A stretch of 35,378 bases of DNA, taken from positions 1 to 35,378 of the forward strand of contig CAINMN010000329.1 of NCBI GenBank assembly GCA_903850735.1, in the 5' to 3' direction. Source of the DNA: an uncultured Burkholderiales bacterium. GTDB taxonomy: Bacteria; Pseudomonadota; Gammaproteobacteria; Burkholderiales; Burkholderiaceae_C. The stretch's first letter is position 1. Each line of letters begins with the position of its first letter. Positions 1 to 7,244 of the stretch are shown here, piece by piece. The notes below the pieces were generated by a model. That model worked only from the letters and a program-made list of their open reading frames with translations. It had not been told where the DNA came from and ran no database searches. A program made the position numbers and the translations under genes.

Positions 1-492
1 ATAAACCAAATCTTTACCTTCATCGGGATAGCACTGATCAGTCTTTTCTATTTGCGACAAGCAAGGAGGACGACGATTTGAGTACCAGAAATCAAATTTT
101 GCAGGTGATGTCAGTCTGTTCCTTTCTCGCCAGATTTCGTCTCTAAAAATGTACCCATCCCAATCTGCTTTAACGCCAACACTGTGCAGATAGCTAATTG
201 AAAACTTTTTCTGTTTGGGCATTTTTGAAACCCAGTTATCACCAAAAATCATAAATTCAGTGTTCGGCAAATCAATTAAATTTTCATCAGACGTAATGAT
301 CAGATCGAAATTGCTGTGATACTTTCGCACCTCCGTTGAAGACCATTTAAGCGGCGTAGGCTCTGCTGTATGAATTAAAACTCTGAAATTCTTAGGGTCT
401 GGAACCGCTCTTGGAAAGCAATGATGAATCTCGCATGAAAATTCAAAATTGAACTGAAAATCAGGGAATCCGAAATTTATACTGGGTTGCAT
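1..492 (-). CDS. Partial glycosyltransferase-like protein (runs off left edge)
   Basis: This frame is not in the supplied ORF track because it lacks a stop inside the window. I translated the minus strand and found an uninterrupted reading frame of 164 codons from an ATG at 492 to base 1. The preceding in-frame stop is at 517-519, so this ATG is the first available start, although no good ribosome site precedes it. The product begins MQPSINFGFPDF and contains FDLIITSDENLIDLPNTEF followed by a basic KQKKFSISYLH segment and an RDEIW segment. That arrangement resembles bacterial family-10-like glycosyltransferases that carry a nucleotide-sugar domain, but I see no decisive motif. It lies 33 bases behind the next glycosyltransferase on the same strand, so it is probably the third gene of one operon. 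The composition is visibly AT-richer than the flagellar genes. The coding call is firmer than the family call. Confidence 0.6.
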   Translation of the reverse strand, partial: MQPSINFGFPDFQFNFEFSCEIHHCFPRAVPDPKNFRVLIHTAEPTPLKWSSTEVRKYHSNFDLIITSDENLIDLPNTEFMIFGDNWVSKMPKQKKFSISYLHSVGVKADWDGYIFRDEIWRERNRLTSPAKFDFWYSNRRPPCLSQIEKTDQCYPDEGKDLVY

Positions 493-525
493 TTTTAAAT
501 CTATGAATTTATTGCTTTATACGGA

Positions 526-1401
526 TTAAATCGACATGATTTCACCTTGCAGGGCAGCCAGACTGTCCTTTTGCATGAGCGCCGCCAAGGCTGTTGCGTC
601 CATGGCGTAGCAATAACGGCCAATTCGCTGCGGTATGGTGATGATTCGCATGCCACAAAGCTCCGCCTCAATGACCTTGACGCAGAAAGAGTCAAAAAAA
701 TTGGGGATGTGAATCAATGCTTCATATTGATTGAAAAGCTCCGGGACACGGCTTCGCGGGACTTCCTCGATATAGATGTTGCCTGAGTCGATAATTTTAT
801 TCAGTAGCTCGCTTGACTCTAATTTGCCGCAAAAAGTGATTTGTTGGCTGATATTGGCATCTTTTTGGTAGGCAAGGATTTCGTTGATGCCCCTGATTTC
901 TGAAATCGGCCCAAGATAAATAATGCCTGCACGGGTCGGTATGTTTTGGTTGAAGAATTGCGTCAGATTGATCGGTGGTGGAATGACGCGGTCGTCAGCC
1001 CGTTGATGGATGCGGTGGTAATACTGCTTTTGGGTTTCAGAAATATAAAAATTCTTGTGTGAATTTTTCAGTAAATTTTTGATCAGCGTGTATTCATTTC
1101 GTGATTCTGGATTTTCAACGTAGCAACAGGGCAATATATCGTGCCTGAACACAATATAGGGCGTCCCGCAGTTTGTGAGGTGTTCGATTTGCTGAACACT
1201 CAAGAAGGGCAAATTGGCCAAAAACAAAATGTCGAATGCATCCCTTTCAAGCAGGGACCAATCGTTTCTGTTCGGATTGATGCCGATGTAGGTGACGCTG
1301 TGCCCAGCTTCCTGCAGAAAATGGATGATGTAGTCATTGACCAGAGCCGCACCGCCCAAATATTCCGAGCAATCGTAGTCATTGATAAAGGCGATTCTCA
1401 T
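526..1401 (-). CDS. Glycosyltransferase, GT4-like fold (291 aa)
   Basis: The protein starts MRIAFINDY and continues with a glycine-rich GGAALVNDYI segment typical of the N-terminal Rossmann domain of GT-B glycosyltransferases. The C-terminal half has the usual donor-domain pattern: a YLGPISEIRGINEIL strand-loop (about residues 170-190), then ITFCGK, then EALIHIPNFFDSFCVKVIEAELCGMRII, which is the E-x(7)-E-type region that binds the sugar nucleotide in the GT4 family. It presumably transfers an activated sugar to a cell-surface or protein acceptor in the cytoplasm. At 291 aa it is short for GT4, with a reduced N-terminal domain. Its start lies one base past the stop of the upstream glycosyltransferase, indicating co-translation. 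The substrate cannot be read from sequence. Proximity to flagellin suggests flagellin or surface-glycan glycosylation, which is inference only. Confidence 0.8.
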   Translation of the reverse strand: MRIAFINDYDCSEYLGGAALVNDYIIHFLQEAGHSVTYIGINPNRNDWSLLERDAFDILFLANLPFLSVQQIEHLTNCGTPYIVFRHDILPCCYVENPESRNEYTLIKNLLKNSHKNFYISETQKQYYHRIHQRADDRVIPPPINLTQFFNQNIPTRAGIIYLGPISEIRGINEILAYQKDANISQQITFCGKLESSELLNKIIDSGNIYIEEVPRSRVPELFNQYEALIHIPNFFDSFCVKVIEAELCGMRIITIPQRIGRYCYAMDATALAALMQKDSLAALQGEIMSI

Positions 1402-1402
1402 G

Positions 1403-2536
1403 TTATTTTGTGAACATGAGATCCCGCAACATCTTGCTGCAGTCTTGCCAGGTACTCAGCGCGGGCTGTGACGGCCGGGTCGACTTTTGCCCAACAATTT
1501 GCAGGACTTCACACAGTTGATCGAAACGAGGCTCAATGTATGCGTTGACCGGGATCTCATCTTTGAGCCTGGCATTGGTGTGAAGTTGGCCCTCAATGAG
1601 ATGGTTATGTTCTGGCAATACAAAGTCTTTCGTTGCGCCTTCTTGGGTGACGATGACAGGGGTATGGCACTGCTGTGCTTCGTGCACAGGAAGGTTGTAG
1701 CCCTCTGCACGATAAGGCGATACATAAGCGTCTGAGACATTGTAGAGAGCGTTCAATTCATGCAGACTCAGATTCATGGGAATCATGGTGATGGCATTGA
1801 TCAGGTCATCGGACAGCAGTTTGCTTTCCCTGAGCGTTTGGTAAATGAACTCTTCTGTATTGAGGGTGTATGTATTTCTCTGGTCCTTGAGAATGAGGCG
1901 CAAGTTTTTGCGCGACTGTCGCGCGATTGCGAATGCCCTGATGAGCAAATCCATGCCTTTGGCCCAATGTTGGGTGCCCACATTCAGCAGGATCACGTCG
2001 TTGTCGTTAAATCCCAGTGCCTTGCGCTGCTGCGCAATGATGTCTGGCGACAGCGGGTGAAAATAAGAGACGTCAGCGCTGTGCGGCACCACGTGCAGAA
2101 TGTCACCGGGTATCCCATTGGCCAATAATCTTTCTTGGCTCCAGCGGCTGGGCGTGGCAATGAACCCACCTTGATCGCGCAGCGCAGCTGTTGCCTGCAG
2201 GTTGACGGTCGTGACGTCGAGTCCGAACTCTGTCACCATGAAGATTCCGGTCCGCTTACCAGGAACGGGCGTCAAATTAAAGGGTGAATGAATGCGGAAG
2301 AGGGCATCAAAATCGGGCAGTGGCTTTAAATCGTCAATGATGGCTTGATCCTTTTCCGTCAAGCCTGCGGGATTTTTGTGCTTTCCCCAGCTTTCAAAAA
2401 AATAAGGCGTGTCCACATGCCCTAATTCAATCGTGGGATCGCTTGCCCAGGCCAGCAACTGAAATTGGTTGACCAGTGCGTATGAATGGCTGATACCCCG
2501 CCACCCCTCAACTTGAAGTCTTAATTTAGGGACCAT
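1403..2536 (-). CDS. Glycosyltransferase family 1/4 protein (377 aa)
   Basis: This is a full-length GT-B type glycosyltransferase. The C-terminal domain shows VGTQHWAKGMDLLIRAFA (about residues 205-225), the standard start of the nucleotide-sugar domain. Further on is DAYVSPYRAEGYNLPVHEAQQC, whose EGYNLPVHEA segment is the E-x7-E donor-binding motif, followed by TPVIVT. The N-terminal half is the acceptor domain and shows no signal peptide, so the protein should act in the cytoplasm. It is the first gene of a minus-strand operon with the two glycosyltransferase-like genes that follow. The start ATG at 2536 has only a weak ribosome site (AAAGAACCT). The region from 2537 to the divergent sigma-54 promoter at 2707 must hold its promoter, but I could not identify a convincing one. 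Confidence 0.85.
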   Translation of the reverse strand: MVPKLRLQVEGWRGISHSYALVNQFQLLAWASDPTIELGHVDTPYFFESWGKHKNPAGLTEKDQAIIDDLKPLPDFDALFRIHSPFNLTPVPGKRTGIFMVTEFGLDVTTVNLQATAALRDQGGFIATPSRWSQERLLANGIPGDILHVVPHSADVSYFHPLSPDIIAQQRKALGFNDNDVILLNVGTQHWAKGMDLLIRAFAIARQSRKNLRLILKDQRNTYTLNTEEFIYQTLRESKLLSDDLINAITMIPMNLSLHELNALYNVSDAYVSPYRAEGYNLPVHEAQQCHTPVIVTQEGATKDFVLPEHNHLIEGQLHTNARLKDEIPVNAYIEPRFDQLCEVLQIVGQKSTRPSQPALSTWQDCSKMLRDLMFTK

Positions 2537-2706
2537 AGGTTCTTTGAAATCTCATTTGTAGAGGCTACCGCAATCCTGATAAGGGATCTTGGGGTCATCT
2601 TAAGCAATTCACATGCCCTGAAACTTTGACACTTGTTCTATCTGCGCAGATCCGCCCCTTCAGCGCTTTGTGATGCCTTTGCCGTGTTGAAGTGGCTCTG
2701 ACGAGC

Positions 2707-2722
2707 TGGCACGGCCTTTGCT
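2707..2722 (+). promoter_or_regulatory. Sigma-54 (RpoN) -24/-12 promoter of the small helical-repeat gene
   Basis: The sequence TGGCAC-GGCCT-TTGCT matches the RpoN consensus TGGCAC-N5-TTGCW at every defined base. It lies 66 bases ahead of the ATG at 2788, on the same strand. The same consensus stands before flagellin, so this gene probably belongs to the sigma-54 flagellar regulon. Confidence 0.85.
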
Positions 2723-2787
2723 CAAGTCGACTCACCCGGCCCATTTCTATGAGCCTCAGTCAACTTTCCGTCACTTCAGGAGCATCC

Positions 2788-3252
2788 ATGTCCCTTCTAC
2801 AAGAACTGATGAACCAGGCCGCAACCGGCAGCCTTTTGCAGCCTCATCTGATCAGCCGCTTCTCGGCCGCCGAAATTCGCGAGTCCATCCAGCAGTTGGT
2901 GGCTACCGAGCAAATTGACCTGGCCTATGCCTTGGGCGACGCGGGCATGAGCCTCTATCCGAAGAGCGAGGACATGCTGGCCATCAATGGCCTGCTGTCC
3001 ATCATGCGCCAAGACTGGCAGCAGGCGGTAGACCTGCTGGAGGAATTGACACAGTTGCAAGGCGAGCAGACCCAGCCCTTCACCTACGTGATGTTGGTGC
3101 GCGCTCTGCGTTGCAACCTGGAGCCGGCGCGCGCGCTGGAAGCGGTTCGCCAAGGCCTGAAGGCCTACCCGGACCAACTCGAGTTGGTGGCTGAAAGTCT
3201 CGCTTTGGATGACTTCAGCGACGCCATGTCTTCAACGGGCCAGTCCCACTAA
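2788..3252 (+). CDS. Small TPR-like helical-repeat protein, sigma-54 controlled (154 aa)
   Basis: The ORF track opens this frame at 2692, but I place the start at 2788. There an AGGAG lies five bases ahead of ATG, and the sigma-54 promoter at 2707-2722 would put any transcript start downstream of the longer ORF's start codon. The product begins MSLLQELMNQAATG and is almost wholly helical. It has TPR-like pairs such as DLAYALGDAGMSLYPKSEDML, INGLLSIMRQDWQQAVDLLEEL and EPARALEAVRQGLKAYPDQ. It has no signal peptide or membrane helix, so it is a cytoplasmic scaffold- or chaperone-like protein. It sits directly before the flagellin gene with its own RpoN promoter, which suggests a role in late flagellar assembly, for example binding flagellin or a regulator. 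That role is inference; I do not recognise a named family. Confidence 0.8.
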   Translation: MSLLQELMNQAATGSLLQPHLISRFSAAEIRESIQQLVATEQIDLAYALGDAGMSLYPKSEDMLAINGLLSIMRQDWQQAVDLLEELTQLQGEQTQPFTYVMLVRALRCNLEPARALEAVRQGLKAYPDQLELVAESLALDDFSDAMSSTGQSH

Positions 3253-3270
3253 CCGGCAATAAAGTGAGCA

Positions 3271-3328
3271 GCGGCAAGCGGCAACCCTTTGCCTCTCTAG
3301 CTGACACAACCTTGCCGCCCCTCTGTTT
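3271..3328 (+). terminator. Possible weak terminator/attenuating hairpin after the TPR-like gene
   Basis: GCGGCAAG at 3271-3278 is the exact reverse complement of CTTGCCGC at 3311-3318, and TTTT follows at 3325-3328. A competing inner hairpin, GGCAA-CCCT-TTGCC, lies at 3280-3293. The loop of the outer stem is long (32 bases), so this is a weak call. It would separate the TPR-like gene from the flagellin promoter. Confidence 0.3.
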
Positions 3329-3389
3329 TATGCAAGCGCCACTCGGTCAAATCACGGAAAAAACTGTGAAGATCATGTCGACAAATATC

Positions 3390-3405
3390 TGGCACGCGCT
3401 TTGCT
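3390..3405 (+). promoter_or_regulatory. Sigma-54 promoter of the flagellin gene
   Basis: TGGCAC-GCGCT-TTGCT is a perfect RpoN -24/-12 element 48 bases before the flagellin start. Many polar flagellates instead use sigma-28 for flagellin. I saw no sigma-28 element here, so the filament gene is apparently under RpoN. An imperfect inverted repeat, TCACGG...CTGTGA at 3352-3369, lies just upstream and could bind an activator. Confidence 0.9.
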
Positions 3406-3452
3406 TGAATGTGTTCATAGTTTGATCGACCGAGAAGGTCAGGAGAAAACCC

Positions 3453-6400
3453 ATGGCAGTTATCAATACCAACGTTAAAGCGCTGTTCTCTCAGGCAGCA
3501 CTGGCTTCTACTGGACGGTCTCAGACCGTCGCGATGCAGCAATTGTCGACAGGCAAGCGCATCAACTCTGCTCGCGATGATGCAGCCGGGATGGCCATTG
3601 CCACCCGCATGACGCATCAGATTCGCAGCTTGAACCAGGCGGTGCGCAATGCGGGCGATGCTGTCAGCATGATTCAAACCGCGGAAGGCGCGACCAACCA
3701 GATCACCGACATGCTGTTGCGCATGCGTGAACTCGCGATCCAGGCGGCCAACGACACCAACTCCAATGATCAGCGCAGCTACTTGGATCTGGAATTCCAA
3801 CAGCTGAAGAAGCAGATCGTTCAGATCTCGGAAAACACCGATTGGAACGGCTTCCCCTTGCTCAACGGCACGGCCGGTGAAATCGTCGGGCCGCTGCCGG
3901 TCTACAAGGCAACGGGTAACGGTTTGTACGACGGCACCATCACCAATGCGGTGACGGAAGGGTCGGCCATCACGACCGTCGGTGGTGCAACCATCACCGC
4001 CACAGGCACAGGTACCTTGGCGAAAGCCGGGCATTTGGAAGTCAACCTGGATGCAGCAGTCGTTGATGGCGATGAGGGCACGGCCACCTTGCGTTTGGAA
4101 GATGGCAGCGTGGTGACCCTGGATTACACCGTGGTGAACAATGATTCCAGCAAGCCGACCATTCTTCGCTTCAAGGACACGTTGCTGACCGATGGCGATG
4201 GCACGTTCGACCTGGTGACGAACACAGCCAACGGCTACAACGCCGCCCAGGTGGTGTCCGTGGATATTGGCCGCAGCTTCAAAACAGTTCAGCCGATCAA
4301 ATCCAACGACGTCATCATCAACGGCATTGGCGTGCCCCTGGCCTTGGCCAAAAATGACACGATTTCTCCGCAAGACAGTGGCAATGCCATTTCCAGCGCC
4401 ATGTCGCGTGCAGCGGCGATCAACGAAGTTTATGGCCTGACGGGCGTTCGCGCTGTGGTTCAGAAAACTGAAATGAGCGGTGCGGCCATGTCGGGCGACG
4501 CGATTCTGACGGGAACCAGCTCTGGCACCGTGACCATCAACGGCTACACCTCGGCCAAGTTCACCACCGTCGAGAACAACACACGCTCATCGCGTGAAGA
4601 GGTGGTCAAGGCCATCAACATGATTTCGGAACTGACGGGCGTGGTGGCCAAAGACACCGGCCTGGACCAAAAAGGCATTGAGCTCACCGCCGCCGATGGC
4701 CGCAACATTGAAATTGCCTTCAATACCAGCGACAGCACAGTCGCAGATTTTTCATCGCGCACTGGCCTCAAGCAGGGGTTGCAAATTGGCACCTATTCGC
4801 TCGAGTCCAAAGTAGAAACCGATGTCAAGATCACTTCTTCTGAGAGCGGCGTGATTGAGCGCGCAGGTTTGCGCGTCGGTGACTTCACCGAAAACATCAC
4901 ACGCATGTCGACCTTGGAGCGTCCTAAAGTTGAGCCGCCGGTGGCACAGATCTCCGTGGTGGACTACAGCGGCGACCCCGACGGTGACGTCACGGTGGTG
5001 GTCAATGGCGAGTCCTTCACGGTGAGCCAAGGAACGGCGAACAGCGTCTCGACGGCACTGCGGAACGCCATCAATCTCAAGAGCGACAAGCTGCAAGTCA
5101 GCGCCTCGGTGGGGGCGAGCAACGAATTGGTTTTGACGTCGACCGTTGAAGGCGTGCCTTTCACCTTGAGTGGCACCATCGATGGCGCACAAACCATGGA
5201 ATTGAGCACGCCGGTGGCCAACACGCCGCGTGCCGACCGTGCCCTCAAGCACGGCGACCTGGTCATCAATGGCGTGGAAATTCCAGGCAGCATTGAAACA
5301 GGCGATGTGTATTCGCAGGAAGTCGCCAACAGCAGCAACCGCGCCAGCAGCGCCATTGCCATTGCCGATGCGATCAACTCCAAGACTGAAATCACAGGCG
5401 TCAAGGCGGTGGCGAACTCGGCCGTCATGTCGGCGACCTCTGCGGTCAACACCAAGCTACCTGCTTCAGGCTATTACTCTATTTTCGTGAACGGCCATCA
5501 GGTGACCGTTTACTTGAGCCAAAACGAAACCGCCGATGAGCGTCTGAACAACATCATCAGTGCCTTCAAAAAGCAAGAAGGCCAACACGGCGTCGAGGCC
5601 AGCAAGAACGCCATGGGCGGCTTGAGGCTGGAAACCAAGGACGGACGCAACCTCTCCACATGGTTTGACTCCACACAGCTGGATGAAGACAACAATGTGC
5701 AGTCCATCACGGCCAGCATGTTTGGCTTGCAGTCTGGTACGGCAGTGCCCCAAACCACCACCGTCACCCTGGGTGGCGGAATGGCGGTGGGCGACAAAGT
5801 CAGCTTCAAGATCAACAGCACTGTGGTGGAAGTGGAGGCGCCTACAGCCAACGACCCTGACGCCTTGGCTGCAGCGTTTCAGACCGCCATCGGGCGCACC
5901 GGACTCGATGACCTGGGCATCACGGTGTCTGTGACGGACAACGTCATCACCTTGGAATCCGAAACCAACGCTTTCGAGGTGGGGACGGTCGTCACGGAAA
6001 ATAGCCTGACCTCGGTCACCATTGCATCACAAGCTGGTGATCCTGCAGAAACTGTCACTCCCGTGGCCAGCGACGTCTTGGGTTACCCCGATGCCGACGC
6101 CACCTGGGATGGCGCCAAAACCCAATACGGCAGCGTGACGCTGATTTCGGAGAAGAAATTCACCATCGAGTCAGGAACCAACGGCCAAGGCGCCAGCTCC
6201 AACCTGAACGCTTTGGGCTTCATCGAAGGCACCTACGGTGGTCGTTCTGCCGCCGACCTCTCGCCCCCGCGCGTGGGTCGCATGAACTTCCAGGTGGGCC
6301 CGAGCGCGAGCCAAGTGATTTCTTTCGACCTCGCCGACTTCGGCAAGTCCGGCCCCATCACGCAGGAAATCACCTGGGACGTGGACCTGGACCCCATGAA

Positions 6401-6773
6401 GCCGGGTGACACCGTTCCGACACCCGGCACGGCCAACCCGATTCACAACGGCAAGCCGCTGACCCGCAGCTTCATCACCTCCAAAGAGTCTGCGCTGGAA
6501 GTGCTGAACAAGCTGGATGTGACGATGGACCGCGTGAACGCCACCCGTGCCACCATGGGTGCGGTGATGAACCGCCTGGACCATGTGATCACCAACTTGA
6601 CCAATGTGTCCATGAACCTGTCTGCATCGCGCAGCCAGATTGAGGACGCAGACTACGCCTCCGCCAGTACCGAGCTGGCCAAGACGCAGATCATGCAGCA
6701 GGCGGCCACGGCTGTGCTGGCGCAAGCCAACACCAGCCAGCAGTCGGTGCTGAAACTGCTGCAAGGCGGTTGA
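3453..6773 (+). CDS. fliC: Giant flagellin (1106 aa)
   Basis: This is the structural subunit of the flagellar filament, exported by the flagellar type III apparatus and polymerised outside the cell. Residues 1-140 are a textbook N-terminal D0/D1 domain (MAVINTNVKAL, QLSTGKRINSARDDAAGMAI, RMRELAIQAANDTN, the last in the TLR5-recognised type of segment). The last 100 residues are the matching C-terminal D1/D0 domain (SQIEDADYASASTELAKTQI, ending SVLKLLQGG). Between them lie about 860 residues of surface-exposed variable sequence, making it roughly twice the size of E. coli flagellin. Two related modules occur near residues 286-425 and 602-740. Each opens with a flagellin 'IN'-type sequence (DVIINGIGVPL, DLVINGVEIPG) and closes with DGRN. 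An AGGAG sits nine bases before the ATG. It stands alone behind a sigma-54 promoter. The reading frame is intact throughout. Confidence 0.97.
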   Translation: MAVINTNVKALFSQAALASTGRSQTVAMQQLSTGKRINSARDDAAGMAIATRMTHQIRSLNQAVRNAGDAVSMIQTAEGATNQITDMLLRMRELAIQAANDTNSNDQRSYLDLEFQQLKKQIVQISENTDWNGFPLLNGTAGEIVGPLPVYKATGNGLYDGTITNAVTEGSAITTVGGATITATGTGTLAKAGHLEVNLDAAVVDGDEGTATLRLEDGSVVTLDYTVVNNDSSKPTILRFKDTLLTDGDGTFDLVTNTANGYNAAQVVSVDIGRSFKTVQPIKSNDVIINGIGVPLALAKNDTISPQDSGNAISSAMSRAAAINEVYGLTGVRAVVQKTEMSGAAMSGDAILTGTSSGTVTINGYTSAKFTTVENNTRSSREEVVKAINMISELTGVVAKDTGLDQKGIELTAADGRNIEIAFNTSDSTVADFSSRTGLKQGLQIGTYSLESKVETDVKITSSESGVIERAGLRVGDFTENITRMSTLERPKVEPPVAQISVVDYSGDPDGDVTVVVNGESFTVSQGTANSVSTALRNAINLKSDKLQVSASVGASNELVLTSTVEGVPFTLSGTIDGAQTMELSTPVANTPRADRALKHGDLVINGVEIPGSIETGDVYSQEVANSSNRASSAIAIADAINSKTEITGVKAVANSAVMSATSAVNTKLPASGYYSIFVNGHQVTVYLSQNETADERLNNIISAFKKQEGQHGVEASKNAMGGLRLETKDGRNLSTWFDSTQLDEDNNVQSITASMFGLQSGTAVPQTTTVTLGGGMAVGDKVSFKINSTVVEVEAPTANDPDALAAAFQTAIGRTGLDDLGITVSVTDNVITLESETNAFEVGTVVTENSLTSVTIASQAGDPAETVTPVASDVLGYPDADATWDGAKTQYGSVTLISEKKFTIESGTNGQGASSNLNALGFIEGTYGGRSAADLSPPRVGRMNFQVGPSASQVISFDLADFGKSGPITQEITWDVDLDPMKPGDTVPTPGTANPIHNGKPLTRSFITSKESALEVLNKLDVTMDRVNATRATMGAVMNRLDHVITNLTNVSMNLSASRSQIEDADYASASTELAKTQIMQQAATAVLAQANTSQQSVLKLLQGG

Positions 6774-6820
6774 TCGCGCGGGCTGAAGTGTCAGCACAGT
6801 GACGTCCAGGAGATTTCATC

Positions 6821-7099
6821 ATGCCTGCGGTGCCACTGGCTGACCTTCGTGACGCCCCTTCAGGGGGGCCCAACTGTTGGCAATGCCGTTATTTCGGCAT
6901 CAGCTGGGATACAGCACGCCCCTACAGTTGCCGGCTCATGGGCTTCAAATCCAAGGTGCTGCCCAGCATTGAGGTGCTGCGCGCGGATGGCCAGGTGTGC
7001 CGTGGCTTCATCGCCAAAATGCCGGCTGTTGCATCTTCTGCGCAGGTTGCCATGGCCAAACCCTCGGCAAAACCGTCAACCCGCATCTGGGAAGCATGA
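6821..7099 (+). CDS. Small four-cysteine protein (92 aa)
   Basis: An AGGAG precedes the ATG at 6821 (ccaggagatttcatcATG). The cytoplasmic product carries four cysteines in the pattern C-x2-C-x14-C-x22-C (C19, C22, C37, C60), embedded in NCWQCRYFGISWD and YSCRLMGFKS. That spacing suits a small zinc ribbon or an iron-sulfur site. The last 25 residues are a low-complexity Ala/Ser/Lys/Pro tail. It lies 47 bases after flagellin and ahead of the regulator, so it may be read from the flagellin promoter. I recall similar small proteins in Burkholderiales but know no demonstrated function. The clear ribosome site, the regular cysteine pattern and the lack of a competing frame support it as a real gene. 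Confidence 0.75.
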   Translation: MPAVPLADLRDAPSGGPNCWQCRYFGISWDTARPYSCRLMGFKSKVLPSIEVLRADGQVCRGFIAKMPAVASSAQVAMAKPSAKPSTRIWEA

Positions 7100-7157
7100 A
7101 GCAGGGCTGTCGAGTTTTCGTCTGAATAATCAAATTAAACTAAATTTATCTGAATTC

Positions 7158-7186
7158 TGAGTATTTAAAGAATTCATAAGTACTCA
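7158..7186. promoter_or_regulatory. Palindromic operator candidate upstream of the activator's promoter
   Basis: TGAGTATTTA...TAAGTACTCA forms a 29-base imperfect palindrome whose ten-base arms match at nine positions. It lies in an AT-rich patch and ends nine bases before the -24 element at 7196. Its position would let a bound protein block RNA polymerase or touch it directly. No copy is visible at the other sigma-54 promoters in the window. Confidence 0.45.
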
Positions 7187-7195
7187 AAATAAACA

Positions 7196-7211
7196 TGGCA
7201 TAACGTTTGCT
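7196..7211 (+). promoter_or_regulatory. Sigma-54 promoter of the flagellar activator gene
   Basis: TGGCAT-AACGT-TTGCT matches the RpoN -24/-12 consensus at all but one base (T for C at the end of the -24 block). It lies 33 bases before the GTG start at 7245. The regulator made from it is itself a sigma-54 activator, so this suggests positive autoregulation or a tiered cascade. Confidence 0.85.
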
Positions 7212-7244
7212 TTTCAGTCTTACCTTTATTACAGGCTGATCAAC

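Noticed and set aside
2641-2720. Conserved enhancer motif shared by the three strong sigma-54 promoters
   Set aside because: Comparing the regions upstream of 2707, 3390 and 7196 by eye gave no common word longer than chance; a motif search over more genomes is required.
3297-4373. A 358-codon antisense frame over the start of flagellin, and similar ones at 20528-21895 and 33408-34457
   Set aside because: They are shadows of strongly supported genes on the other strand, without ribosome sites or family features.
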